Notes under the pieces: generated by a model
What the model was told of the DNA's origin: nothing
The model's database searches: none
Seen by the model: only the letters and a program-made list of their open reading frames with translations
Program-made: the position numbers and the translations under genes
In this document: positions 27,962 through 36,935 of the stretch, one piece after another
How positions within the stretch are numbered: the stretch's first letter is position 1
How the letters are laid out: each line of letters begins with the position of its first letter
Virus record (IMG/VR): IMGVR_UViG_3300045776_000018
Span: 1 to 51,499 of that record
DNA from: a virus
Reading direction: 5' to 3' (one strand)
Length of the DNA stretch: 51,499 nt

Positions 27962-29125
27962 TCTTCACTTGGTATCGACTTCGCCTCGCTCTTGCAAAAC
28001 AAGTACGCGATCCAGCAACAGCAGGCCAACACTCAGCAGACCGTTGGGAAGGCCGAGGCTGGTCTTACCGACCAGCGGGCGCGGATGCTCCCCACGCAAG
28101 TCAACGCGGAGGCGGGGCTGCAAAACGCGCAGGCGCAGCACACGAATGTGGAAAGCCAGATGTTGCCCGGCCAGACCGCCGCCAACATCAACGAGGCCAA
28201 CGCTCGATCCGGCCTCTATGGTGCGCAGGGTAAAGTGGCTCTGCACGCGCTCGATCCGGCCTCGCAACAGCAACTCGACGCTGCCAATATGTTGTATAAC
28301 CAGTACACCCACTGGTTTCAAGATCACACAGGTCTGGCTCCGGCTGGTCAAGCCCAGCAACCGGCGCAAACGAACACTACTCCGGCAACTCACCCGGCAC
28401 AAGCGCCGTTGGTTGCTGACCCATATCACTCAGCTTACAGACCCAGTCAGGTGGCAGATATGTACCCCGGAGGCATCAACCCCTATGCTAACCCGACGCC
28501 GAAACCCGTTGCGGCGGTGGGCTTCGCGGCTGGTGGCCAAGTCACCGCGCCCGGCGACGGTTCGCAGGACACCGTCAATGCCAACCTCGCCAACGGCGAG
28601 GCCGTGCTGAACAACGGCGCGACCGAGATGTTGGGCCGGCAACTGGTGGATGTCTTCAACGCCATCGGCGCGATCAAAATGGCGCAGGCCGGCGCTGCGC
28701 CTCAACAGGCGGACGGATCGCCGGCCCAGCCGCAGATGCAGCCCGGCGCGGGGATGCCGAAGTCCAAGGGGTTCGCTGGCGGCACGTCGAACACAGGCCA
28801 GCCTGGCTATGGCGGAAGCTACGACGCTTACGTCCAATCCCTACAGTCGCAGTCCACGCCTAAACCAACCGCCAACACCGTCGCCTCGGACATGCGCGCC
28901 AAGCTGACCGGCGTCGCCACGCCGCGCGTGGTTACACCCGATGGGTACGCTGGCGGTACGTCCATGGTGGGCGGGCGCACACCGACCGGCTTTAACGCCG
29001 CCGACAACATTATCCAGTCCATAGGGAATAGGCTGTCTCACACGCCGACCGATCAGTATCTGGTCAACTCGCATAGCGCAACGCCGCAGCCCTATGAGGA
29101 CGATAAAGTGGCAACCCCACGCTAA
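27959..29125 (+). CDS. Virion structural protein, last gene of the rightward operon
   Basis: 388 residues. Gln-rich helical N-terminus (residues 8-100), then a segment near 180-220 (GFAAGGQVTAPGDGSQDTVNANLANGEAVLNNGA) that is common in phage minor structural proteins, then a Pro/Gly-rich tail. Its TAA is the first part of the A-run of the convergent terminator. AAGGA with the palindrome forms the start region. Specific role unknown. Confidence 0.6.
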   Translation: MSSLGIDFASLLQNKYAIQQQQANTQQTVGKAEAGLTDQRARMLPTQVNAEAGLQNAQAQHTNVESQMLPGQTAANINEANARSGLYGAQGKVALHALDPASQQQLDAANMLYNQYTHWFQDHTGLAPAGQAQQPAQTNTTPATHPAQAPLVADPYHSAYRPSQVADMYPGGINPYANPTPKPVAAVGFAAGGQVTAPGDGSQDTVNANLANGEAVLNNGATEMLGRQLVDVFNAIGAIKMAQAGAAPQQADGSPAQPQMQPGAGMPKSKGFAGGTSNTGQPGYGGSYDAYVQSLQSQSTPKPTANTVASDMRAKLTGVATPRVVTPDGYAGGTSMVGGRTPTGFNAADNIIQSIGNRLSHTPTDQYLVNSHSATPQPYEDDKVATPR

Positions 29126-29151
29126 AAAAAAAGCCCCACCGAAGTGGGGCT
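29124..29151 (-). terminator. Strong terminator between convergent operons
   Basis: An 8-bp GC-rich stem (29132-29139 with 29144-29151) closed by a four-base loop. Read on the minus strand it is followed by nine T, an excellent intrinsic terminator for the leftward operon. It may also slow rightward transcription, although the plus side lacks a T-run. Confidence 0.9.
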
Positions 29152-29156
29152 ATGTC

Positions 29157-32100
29157 TCACTCTACGTCGTCACCGAGGTCATCAGGTTTGACCTCGGGCT
29201 TCGGCACAAGCGTCAAGACCGGCTTCATCTGTGTGACGTTCGCCTTGACGTGCTGCTCGATCCGATCACCGACATCCTTGATCGCCTCATGCTCGGCGTT
29301 GACCCACAAGCAGTACGACCGTGCCCCAGCGAAGTGGGTGTTGGTGGTGAGTTGCTTCCTCGGTCGCGTCTTGTAGACGACGCCGGCAAGCTCAAGCTGC
29401 TCAAGGAAGTCCCGGTGCGGGTAGTTGCGCTTCTGACACCACTGCTTGAAAGTGTCCTGCGTGACGAACAGGTAGCCATCCTCACGCTCGTAGCGCGCCT
29501 TGATGTTGCCGTTTGGCGGGTACCAGTCTGGGAACTCCTCTGGCGCTCCAGTCTTCTTCGGCATAGTAACTGTGAACGGCACCATCTCATCGAAGAAATT
29601 AACCACGGCTTGCGTGGCGGAAATATATTCCTCGGCTACAATGTTACGCGAGCGCGGGATCACCACTGTGAAGAACCAGTGGACAATGGTGTCCACGTCG
29701 AAGGTCAGCAGCCCCAGCTTGCGGCAGATCGTCCCGGCCAGAGCCACGGCGGCGGCGGTCACGACTTGGTAGCGCTCACTGGGGTAGGTATCATACCGCT
29801 TGGCGAGACCGTCTTGCAGCTTCCGCATCTCCGGGATTACCCAGTCGTAATTCGCCAATACGTATTGGATAAACTTCTCGCCAATGTGACCGCAGTTCAG
29901 ACATAGAACGTCGAACATCGCATCGTATTTCGCCGCCGCCGCTGGGTCTTTCTTCAGTTGCTTGAATGGTATATCGATGATACGCATCGCCGTGGCGTCA
30001 CCCACATTGCTGTCCTGCGCCAGCAGAGCGTGGAGGTTGCCGTTGATCGAAGTCATCAGGATTGAGTGGCGCTGATCCATGGATGGCGATTTCCGCGACA
30101 CCGACGAACTGTGCGCCGTATCGCGCTGGCGTCCCTGTGAGACGCTATATGCCAGAGAGCGCAACGCCTCCGGGTCTTTCGCCTTACCGGATATTTCATC
30201 TAGATAGAACATCATCGAGTGGATATGCCAGAACGCGCCAGCAATGGCGATGTCCGTCATGCCCGATGATTTGATGGCGTTGGCGCTGGACCGCTTCGGG
30301 TGGCCCCACATAGACATCGCGCAATAGGCGAGTGCCGACTTACCGCCGCCAGTGGGTCCGCCGAGATTGATCTGTACACCGTTGTACTGTGTGAAGGCCA
30401 GCAGTGCCGAACCGAGTGACGCCAGTAGCGCGAACTGGTGAGGGATGAACGTCTCGCCCTCGAAATATTTGAGCGCTGCAACCTGTGTTTCCAGATCACC
30501 AGCTTTTTCAAAGTCGAACTTTGAGGCGTAATATTCACCACTGCCTGTGAACTGCACTGGGCGGATCGTGCCATCCCGGCAGTAGCGGCGATGCCCAATG
30601 ATGAAGGACTGCTTGTTGTCCACCCAGCCGAAATGTTCGTACTGGTTTTCCGGTTTGGTAAGCTCTTGAAGCCTACGAGTGTAAGCGCTCATGAATGCCT
30701 GTACCTGTGCTGCGTGTTGATTGACGACGTAGACGCTATTCCGACCTAGACACTTCATCAGTGACTTCGCATCGCAAAGTTCGTCCGACCTGACGATGAA
30801 CAGCTTACTGCCTACGATTGGTAGGTCAACACACCAGAGTGTTTGATCCCCCTCGCCGTTGGTCACTGTCTGTCGCTCGATAGGAAACATCTTATAGTTG
30901 AGGAAGGCTTCGATATAGACCTTACCACTGTCAGCCTCCTTGCTGACCCCAACGCCCGACTTAGGGGCCTTCAGCCACTCGTAGGGTTTGGGGAGTTCAG
31001 GCGGCTCCATCACCGCATCGATGCCAAGCTTGGATGCCAAGTCTGAAGCGTCAGGCGGCTCATTATCCACGATGGGCCGGTACATCGCAGTGATGGGGCT
31101 TATCTCCATCCGCCTGTGCGGGCAGGCGTCGCACAGGTTGTTGCCCATGCGTTCATCAATGGTCGCGCAACGCGCCGGCTTGATGGTCTGATCTTCTTGG
31201 TTCCCCAGCTTTTCCTCGCATATGTCATACGAGTAATTGGGGTGGGGCTGGTCTGGACATTCCGGCCAGTGGGATGATAGCCGATGTACGTGTTCCCGAC
31301 CGTCAGGCTCGCAGAAGCGCACCAACGACATTTGGAGATACCAGCGCGGATAATCGATGTCGCCACCGATCCGCTCCCACTCCTGAACTTGCGGGCAGGC
31401 GTCGTGCAATTCCTGATAGGTGGGTGTCTTGCCCTCCCAGACTTTAACGATGTTCGAGGGGCCGTCGTTGGCAGCGGAACCTTTCTTCGGTTCCACAGTT
31501 ACTTCAGTAGATAAGCCTGCTTCCTCGCAAGCGTACCAGAGCGCCGCATATACATCCTTCGGTGCCATTGCGTCGCCTTGGTAGGCAACCTTGACCGCCT
31601 TGGAACCGCCACGCTTGTGGTTGATGGTGCCGGGGATACGTAGTAAACTCGCTTGATCCCGAATACGTAAGGGATCAGCCTTTATATCATAGTGTCGTAT
31701 TAGTCTGTTAAGTAGTGCTGCGTAGTAGACCCAGCTATCGGTTTCTATATCCTCGGTGAAGGGCCAGTAGACATGCACACCGTAGCCAGAGTTAACGAGG
31801 GTGGGAGGTTTCAACCCCACCGTTTCGGCAAAGGCGATGATCGACGCCGCAGCCGCTTTTTGCGTAGGGTACTTGTGGACACTGTCTCCAACATCGAGGT
31901 CAAGGAACAGGGTCTTGGCGTTCAGCATGTTGGCTTGAGTGCGCCGTTCAAACGCGCCCATCTCACCAGTCTTTTTGTTTCTCTTGTTAGGGTTCCATAC
32001 ACTCGGTTCACGCAGACTGTGAACGCAGAAAAACACGTCGCGGGTCTTCGCCTCGCGCGTGATAAATGGGATGGCTTCCGCTGGTGTGTTGAACACCTTG

Positions 32101-32177
32101 TGGAACTTTTCGTCGCCTACAACGACGCAAAAATATCCGGGTGCGGACACCAAATTGAGGAAGTCCAGAATGTCCAT
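29157..32177 (-). CDS. PrimPol-type primase fused to a DUF927-like helicase
   Basis: 1006 residues from ATG 32177; an in-frame ATG at 32252 would overlap the upstream gene and neither start has a strong site. The N-terminal archaeo-eukaryotic primase signature is visible in order: LFLDLD, SGYGVHVYW and SLLRIPGTINHK. A Cys/His patch (ARCATID ... NNLCDACPHR) may bind zinc. The C-terminal half has Walker A GPTGGGKS and Walker B MMFYLDE, as in DUF927/SF3-like helicases. It should both make primers and unwind DNA at the fork. Last gene of the leftward operon; palindromes at 29562 and 31494 lie inside. Confidence 0.82.
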   Translation of the reverse strand: MDILDFLNLVSAPGYFCVVVGDEKFHKVFNTPAEAIPFITREAKTRDVFFCVHSLREPSVWNPNKRNKKTGEMGAFERRTQANMLNAKTLFLDLDVGDSVHKYPTQKAAAASIIAFAETVGLKPPTLVNSGYGVHVYWPFTEDIETDSWVYYAALLNRLIRHYDIKADPLRIRDQASLLRIPGTINHKRGGSKAVKVAYQGDAMAPKDVYAALWYACEEAGLSTEVTVEPKKGSAANDGPSNIVKVWEGKTPTYQELHDACPQVQEWERIGGDIDYPRWYLQMSLVRFCEPDGREHVHRLSSHWPECPDQPHPNYSYDICEEKLGNQEDQTIKPARCATIDERMGNNLCDACPHRRMEISPITAMYRPIVDNEPPDASDLASKLGIDAVMEPPELPKPYEWLKAPKSGVGVSKEADSGKVYIEAFLNYKMFPIERQTVTNGEGDQTLWCVDLPIVGSKLFIVRSDELCDAKSLMKCLGRNSVYVVNQHAAQVQAFMSAYTRRLQELTKPENQYEHFGWVDNKQSFIIGHRRYCRDGTIRPVQFTGSGEYYASKFDFEKAGDLETQVAALKYFEGETFIPHQFALLASLGSALLAFTQYNGVQINLGGPTGGGKSALAYCAMSMWGHPKRSSANAIKSSGMTDIAIAGAFWHIHSMMFYLDEISGKAKDPEALRSLAYSVSQGRQRDTAHSSSVSRKSPSMDQRHSILMTSINGNLHALLAQDSNVGDATAMRIIDIPFKQLKKDPAAAAKYDAMFDVLCLNCGHIGEKFIQYVLANYDWVIPEMRKLQDGLAKRYDTYPSERYQVVTAAAVALAGTICRKLGLLTFDVDTIVHWFFTVVIPRSRNIVAEEYISATQAVVNFFDEMVPFTVTMPKKTGAPEEFPDWYPPNGNIKARYEREDGYLFVTQDTFKQWCQKRNYPHRDFLEQLELAGVVYKTRPRKQLTTNTHFAGARSYCLWVNAEHEAIKDVGDRIEQHVKANVTQMKPVLTLVPKPEVKPDDLGDDVE

Positions 32178-32220
32178 CGATGAAGCGCCTGAAGCAAGGG
32201 TGACAACAGTAAGTGTCCGC

Positions 32221-32646
32221 TTAGCGCGACCACTGGGGCTTCGTCGCCGCATCCGCCACGACCATCAGGCTTTCAGGAACCGGGTCTTTTATGAGGTCAA
32301 CCAGCGCCTTATCGCCACGCTCGGCCAGCATCGCCTTGAACAAGATGCAGTAAACGATAATGTCATCGAGGCGGCTAGACAGCGGTTCGGCGCGCTTGCG
32401 ATCTTTCCCGGTCAGTATGTCACGGATGTACTGCTCAATGGCATCCCAGTGCTTTGCGGTATAGGTGTGCCAGATGGCCTCCATTGGTATGCCTATGCGC
32501 TCGCCATTTCGTCTGAAATTGGCGAGCCTGTCTTTATCGCCTGCGTATTCACCCCCCTTAAGCTCGGACAGCGCTTCAATCTGCCGGATGGTCTGGCTTA
32601 CTAGTATTGCCCACTTAGCGTGGGAGAAAACGGGTTCGACTGACAT
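32221..32646 (-). CDS. Conserved phage protein, DUF1599/Nmad1-like
   Basis: 141 residues from ATG 32646 (AAGGA upstream); a longer frame reaches 32733. The stretch KGGEYAGDKDRLANFRRN followed by WHTYTAKHWDAI and RLDDIIVYCILFKA is a pattern I associate with small phage proteins grouped as DUF1599 or nucleotide-modification-associated domain 1. It sits directly upstream of the primase-helicase, consistent with a nucleotide or replication role. The exact function is not established from sequence. Confidence 0.6.
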   Translation of the reverse strand: MSVEPVFSHAKWAILVSQTIRQIEALSELKGGEYAGDKDRLANFRRNGERIGIPMEAIWHTYTAKHWDAIEQYIRDILTGKDRKRAEPLSSRLDDIIVYCILFKAMLAERGDKALVDLIKDPVPESLMVVADAATKPQWSR

Positions 32647-32736
32647 GGTTGAGTATATCCTTAAGCAATGTGGGATGCCGCCCCAGTAATATACGGGGGC
32701 GGCAAGGATCTGACGTTTAGTCACCCGGTGCAAGGG

Positions 32737-33906
32737 TTATTCGTCGTCGTCCCAATTGCCTAAGAGCTTGGCCACGTTTGCCGGCGGGGCGGCGGTTGTG
32801 GGGGCCTTCGGTTTGGTCGAGGGCTTGGTAGACGGGGCCGGCGCGTCATCGCCGTCATCGTCGTCCGCATCCGCCGCCGCAGCCTGTCCCTTGGGCTTCG
32901 CATCCGGGATGTCGCTCGCCTTGAAGGCCGGGCGTCTGTCCGAAGCCGGATCGGGGTCTTCAATCTCGTCGCCGGTCTCGGGATCGATCCGCTTGGGCTT
33001 GGGCTTGGGCGGGGGCGGCGGCGCTTTCTGCACCTTCGGCGGCGGCGCTGGCGGGGCGGGTGGCTTGGGCTTCTTGGGCGGCGCTGCCGGCGTATCGTCC
33101 CCATCCTCCGCAGGCTTGGTGGGTGTGCCATCGGCACCCTCGGGCGACCAGTCGCCGTTCAGGAGCTTCTTGACGGCGTCCTCATGGTAGCGGTCCTTGA
33201 CGATGTTCCACGCCTCCGCGTCAACCCAGTCACCCGCCGAGAAGAACACCTTGGGGTAGTCCGGCTTCGGATCGAACTTCATCTTGGTCACAACCAAGCC
33301 GGTGTGCTTGACGTTGCGCGACGCCAACAGGTCCATGTACTGCGAGAAGGCGAACCAACCCTTGGCCTCCTGATCCGGCGATTTCTTGTCATAGTCGCTG
33401 GTGATGGCGATCTTCAGGCGCAGTGGCGTGAAGTCGGGCGCATTGGCCGGGACCACGACCAGCATCCGGTGCTGCGAGCAAGCCGCCGTCGCTATAGCCC
33501 TGTCCGAGATGCGCGATCCCTTTTCCGCCATCGGGCACGCATCACACTTACTGTGGGGCGGCTCGCTGACGCTCGCGTGCGGGAGCTTGCCATCGTCCGA
33601 CCAGCAAAGCGGTCTGCCGGGATTGGCCGGATCGTAGGTGCCCTCATAGTAGGCGCGGCCTCGGCGCTTGGCATAGTCGAGGACGATGACACGCATGACT
33701 TGCGCCTTGACGCGCTCGCCGTCGCTGTCGGTCTTCTCCTGAATATGGGCTTCACCATTCAGGTTGATGGTCCACGTCTGCCCGCCATATGTCAGTGACG
33801 GTATGGACTGGCGCTCCGCGATATTGCCAGCACCCCCTTCGATTGCCGCCGCGATGTGCGCGGGGAGCGCAGCACCTTGGAATAATGTCAACTCATGTTT
33901 TCCCAT
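32737..33906 (-). CDS. Putative ssDNA-binding protein with acidic tail
   Basis: 389 residues. The first 240 form a compact domain with four Cys (CWSDD, SKCDACPMAE, ACSQH), a possible metal site. The rest is a Pro/Lys/Asp-rich disordered linker (runs of P, K and D) that ends in the acidic GNWDDDE. A folded DNA-binding core, flexible linker and acidic C-terminal tip is the architecture of SSB and T7 gp2.5-like proteins, and no other SSB is seen among the replication genes. The assignment is inference. GAGG gives a good start. Confidence 0.5.
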   Translation of the reverse strand: MGKHELTLFQGAALPAHIAAAIEGGAGNIAERQSIPSLTYGGQTWTINLNGEAHIQEKTDSDGERVKAQVMRVIVLDYAKRRGRAYYEGTYDPANPGRPLCWSDDGKLPHASVSEPPHSKCDACPMAEKGSRISDRAIATAACSQHRMLVVVPANAPDFTPLRLKIAITSDYDKKSPDQEAKGWFAFSQYMDLLASRNVKHTGLVVTKMKFDPKPDYPKVFFSAGDWVDAEAWNIVKDRYHEDAVKKLLNGDWSPEGADGTPTKPAEDGDDTPAAPPKKPKPPAPPAPPPKVQKAPPPPPKPKPKRIDPETGDEIEDPDPASDRRPAFKASDIPDAKPKGQAAAADADDDDGDDAPAPSTKPSTKPKAPTTAAPPANVAKLLGNWDDDE

Positions 33907-33915
33907 AACTTAACC

Positions 33916-34320
33916 TCACTTGCTGTTATTCTCGCGGACGCGGATCTCGCGCTCACTCAGTACGGTTATACCGGGCGGCAGTTCGCCGCCGTTAGTGTCC
34001 ATGAACTCCTTGATGAACGTCGATTTAACGCGACGCTCCAAAGCCTCAAAGTTGTTGGTCGCGGCGACCCACTGGTAGAACTTGTCCCAGTCGTCGGCAC
34101 GCGGGATGATCTTGGTCTGCCAAAAGGCAGTGCCCTCGGAAGTTGCGGCGGTCTTCTGCCCAGTGGTGTTCAGAAAGTCCAAGATGGCGTTGCCGACAGC
34201 CTCCTGTTGTGCCTTCAGGGCTTCGTCTTCCTCCTTGAACTTTTTGCTCAATTCCGACCGCGCATTACGTATCTTGCGGAACACGCGGATATGCCTCGCC
34301 ATGTTGAAGTCGGTACTCAT
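33916..34320 (-). CDS. Conserved hypothetical protein of the replication module
   Basis: 134 residues with an AGGAG site. N-terminal helical part (RNARSELSKKFKEEDEALKAQQEAV), then TAFWQTKIIPRADDWDKFYQWV and LERRVKSTFIKEF...GELPPGI, a layout seen in hypothetical proteins of other phages between SSB-like and helicase genes. Predicted soluble, alpha/beta. No catalytic motif. Position suggests a replication accessory. Confidence 0.6.
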   Translation of the reverse strand: MSTDFNMARHIRVFRKIRNARSELSKKFKEEDEALKAQQEAVGNAILDFLNTTGQKTAATSEGTAFWQTKIIPRADDWDKFYQWVAATNNFEALERRVKSTFIKEFMDTNGGELPPGITVLSEREIRVRENNSK

Positions 34321-34329
34321 GTCACGCTC

Positions 34330-35904
34330 CTAGAGGGATACTATCTTCTTGTACAGGTCCAGCATGACAGCTTGGGACATCGTAGCCGTGTCAGTCGCCT
34401 TGTAGATTTCCCACTCGATGGGGTGCGCCGCGATACGCACCAAATTCATGGTGTGTTTCTGCCCGGCACGGTTGAACCTCTCGATGACTTGCTGAAACTG
34501 TGAGTTACTTGAGATTGGCGCATAGAGTATGGTTGTGTCAGCCTCCGTGAGATTTAGTCCGTGTGACATCACGCGTGGATGACACAGGAGAACGTGGGGA
34601 TCAGGGGTGTTTTTGAAGCGGTAGATGACATCTCGGCGTTGGCCCGGTGAGACATCACCGTTAAGGATGTCTACACTATAGTGCTTATCTACGTCACGTG
34701 CAAGCGATTTCAGGATGCCTTTGAAGGGTACGATCACGATAACTTTCGCGACAGCCTTGCTGATACAATACAGCAGTTCTTGTAGTCGCGGTCCATGCGG
34801 CAATTCGACATAGGTGTCACTCTCAGGGTGCTTGACTACTCCGCACAATATCTGCCGGATCTTCATGATTTGATCTGCGGCATGTACTGCCGATATGCTC
34901 TGTCCATCTAACTGGTGGCGGACAGCGTCGAGATACATATTGTCCTTCATATCCTTAAAGGCTTTTTTCTGCTCAAGCGTAAGCTCAGCCTGCCGCTTGT
35001 GCGGCACAACGGGGGGTAGGTCAATACAGTCTTTTTTCATAAAGCGTATGCCGGGCTGCATGGCTTCATAGACGGTGTTCTGAGCGCCCCGGCGTGGCAC
35101 CCAGCGGAACGGCGAGCACTGCACCATCGTCTCGCGGCGGAACTGCCCGAAGAACTTCGGCACACCCTTGGGGTTTATCAGCCTAGCTTGTGCCCAAGCG
35201 TCCGCCGGTTCGTTCGGGGTGGGCGTCCCGGTCTGCCACCACAGGCGACAATCCGGGCGGATCATATCGGCCAGCGCCTTATACTTCTCGGACTTGCCGT
35301 TCCTAAACTCATCACCCTCATCCATGATGATCAGGTTTATATCTTTGTTCTCCTTTATAATTCTCGCGATGGGTCCGATCCTCACACCGTCGTGATTGAG
35401 GATAAAATAGTCACTATCGCCGGCGAGCGCCCGCTTACGCTTGTCACGGTCGCCATGCACAACGACAGCTTGGCGGTGCATCAACGTGTCGAATATATCC
35501 TGAAGCCACACAGTCTCCAGCGTTGAGAGCGGGGCGAGGATCAGGCACTTTTTGACCTCGCCAATGTTCATCAGATAGTCGGATGCCCATAGCGCCGCCG
35601 CCGTCTTCATCGTGCCCGGCTCTGACAGGTTGAAGCCGCGCTTGTTGAACGTCCAAAACTCAGCCATCTCGATCTGGTGATCGTAGGGCTTATACTTCCC
35701 CGGCCAGCCATATTGGTAGCGGATCGGGGAAGGTATGTCGAAGCCAAGATTGCGTAGTAACTTGGTGGTGCGTAACGTGTGCTTGGCGGCAAAGTTGCAC
35801 CTATCGTCAGCCAGCACCCGAGATTGCTGGATCATGCTGCGCAGCATGAACGGGTCTTCGACGTTCAAGCATACGCTCTGTGTGGCTTCGCTGACGTAGA
35901 TCAT
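34330..35904 (-). CDS. SF2 (SNF2-like) helicase/ATPase
   Basis: 524 residues, the two-RecA-domain SF2 core. Motif I is atypical (LSEPGTMKTAAALW, with Met where Gly is usual, Lys-Thr kept). Motif II reads IIMDEGDEF, motif III WQTGTPTPN, and motif VI region QVIERFNRAGQKHTMNLVRI. These fit phage SNF2-type DNA translocases working with replication or recombination. Three palindrome copies or variants fall inside (34500, 35406, 35753). The ATG has no strong site; coupling to the upstream nuclease gene 4 bp away is likely. Confidence 0.85.
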   Translation of the reverse strand: MIYVSEATQSVCLNVEDPFMLRSMIQQSRVLADDRCNFAAKHTLRTTKLLRNLGFDIPSPIRYQYGWPGKYKPYDHQIEMAEFWTFNKRGFNLSEPGTMKTAAALWASDYLMNIGEVKKCLILAPLSTLETVWLQDIFDTLMHRQAVVVHGDRDKRKRALAGDSDYFILNHDGVRIGPIARIIKENKDINLIIMDEGDEFRNGKSEKYKALADMIRPDCRLWWQTGTPTPNEPADAWAQARLINPKGVPKFFGQFRRETMVQCSPFRWVPRRGAQNTVYEAMQPGIRFMKKDCIDLPPVVPHKRQAELTLEQKKAFKDMKDNMYLDAVRHQLDGQSISAVHAADQIMKIRQILCGVVKHPESDTYVELPHGPRLQELLYCISKAVAKVIVIVPFKGILKSLARDVDKHYSVDILNGDVSPGQRRDVIYRFKNTPDPHVLLCHPRVMSHGLNLTEADTTILYAPISSNSQFQQVIERFNRAGQKHTMNLVRIAAHPIEWEIYKATDTATMSQAVMLDLYKKIVSL

Positions 35905-35908
35905 AGGG

Positions 35909-36334
35909 CTATGCCGGCCTCTCGCACCGGCCCGGTTCCACCAGCGGTTCGGTCAGGATGCGGATGCACTCCAAGAGTGTCGCGCCGATTTCGTCTGGGA
36001 TTTTGCGCCCCTGACTGGTGTACTCGGTAGCGTCATCGAACAGCCTCGCCCATGTCTCAAAGGTGTCGAGCGTGCGGTCGCTTACCACAAAGCCAAAACC
36101 GCTTTCTGCGGCCACCGACTGGAGGAACGCCTTTTGATGCGCGGTCGGCCTGTTGGCGGCGAACTTGGTCTCGACGGCAAGAAACACGCCATGGCGTATC
36201 GCGTTGATGTCCGCGATCCCAACCTTGCCGAACCCGTTCGCTGGAGGCATCCACCAGAAATAGCCCCGGTCATCCAGTATCTTCTTGACGTATTTCTTCA
36301 CGTCCTTCTCGGACTTCATCACACGATCACGCAT
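35909..36334 (-). CDS. VRR-NUC nuclease
   Basis: 141 residues from ATG 36334, chosen for the AGGAG 6 bp upstream; 14 more in-frame residues exist. The PD-(D/E)XK core is visible: PPANGFGKVGIADINAI (Asp), then FLAVETKF (Glu-x-Lys) and RPTAHQKAFL, typical of standalone phage VRR-NUC enzymes. They cut branched or flap DNA. It pairs with the SF2 helicase next door, a common phage gene couple. Confidence 0.85.
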   Translation of the reverse strand: MRDRVMKSEKDVKKYVKKILDDRGYFWWMPPANGFGKVGIADINAIRHGVFLAVETKFAANRPTAHQKAFLQSVAAESGFGFVVSDRTLDTFETWARLFDDATEYTSQGRKIPDEIGATLLECIRILTEPLVEPGRCERPA

Positions 36335-36629
36335 CAATGGCTCCTGATAGTAACTTGTCCACATGGCGGACCTCACGGTCCAACTGGTCGAGCGCCCACA
36401 GGGTCTTTTCCCCGATGAAGCCGCCCATCTTCAGATTGCTGTTGATCAGCGTCAGGGCGGCGCGGGCATAGCCGCGCAGAATAGTCGGGCGCTTGTCGTT
36501 CTCAAGCTCGCGCTCAAGGGTATCGAGCGCGCCCTGTGTCGCCTGCGTAATGAAGCAGCCACCCTCGGTGTCGATCCGCATGAAGCGCACGACACGCCGG
36601 CTGGCAGTGTGCAAGGTTTCGTCAGACAT
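36327..36629 (-). CDS. Small helical hypothetical protein
   Basis: A 100-residue charged helical protein with AGGAC upstream. It overlaps the start of the VRR-NUC gene by 8 bp. The sequence shows no motif I recognise; the second half (YARAALTLINSNLKMGGFIGEKTLWALDQLDREVRHVDKLLSG) should form two helices. Function unknown. Confidence 0.55.
   Translation of the reverse strand: MSDETLHTASRRVVRFMRIDTEGGCFITQATQGALDTLERELENDKRPTILRGYARAALTLINSNLKMGGFIGEKTLWALDQLDREVRHVDKLLSGAIDA
36346..36358. promoter_or_regulatory. Dispersed palindrome upstream of the VRR-NUC gene
   Basis: GATAGTAACTTGT lies next to the AGGAG ribosome-binding site of the VRR-NUC gene (on the minus strand) and within the end of the upstream gene. 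Confidence 0.55.
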
Positions 36630-36653
36630 CTTCAGTCCTGTTCATTACTTCCT

Positions 36654-36935
36654 CTACTTCTTTACTAATTTATACTCGTATCCGAGCGATGACGCAACAG
36701 CCGCCAGCGTCATGTGACGGGGCGAACGGGTTTTATTGTTGAACCAAGACTTTAGCGTGCTTCGGGTGACGTGGCTTTTTTCTGACACGTCTTTAAGGTT
36801 TACGCCTGCGTCATCTATAAGAGTGTGGAGATGGTCTATCACAGGATCGTGATCATCTTCGCCAATCTGGTAAGTCGGGTACGAAAACTTGACGCGGGTG
36901 ATTTGTTTGGTGAGGGTGCGGGATTTGTTCTTCAT
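36654..36935 (-). CDS. XRE/Cro-type helix-turn-helix regulator
   Basis: 93 residues. After a basic N-terminal arm the HTH is clear: NLKDVSEKSHVTRSTLKSWF (about 46-65), then NNKTRSPRHMTLAAVASSLGYEY, the usual fourth and fifth helices of Cro/CI-like domains. Such proteins bind short palindromic operators as dimers, so this is one candidate reader of the dispersed 13-bp palindrome. It overlaps the stop of the upstream gene (ATGA). Confidence 0.8.
   Translation of the reverse strand: MKNKSRTLTKQITRVKFSYPTYQIGEDDHDPVIDHLHTLIDDAGVNLKDVSEKSHVTRSTLKSWFNNKTRSPRHMTLAAVASSLGYEYKLVKK

Noticed and set aside
29094-29906. Plus-strand open frame of 270 codons crossing the terminator
   Set aside because: Runs through the convergent hairpin and antisense to the primase-helicase gene.
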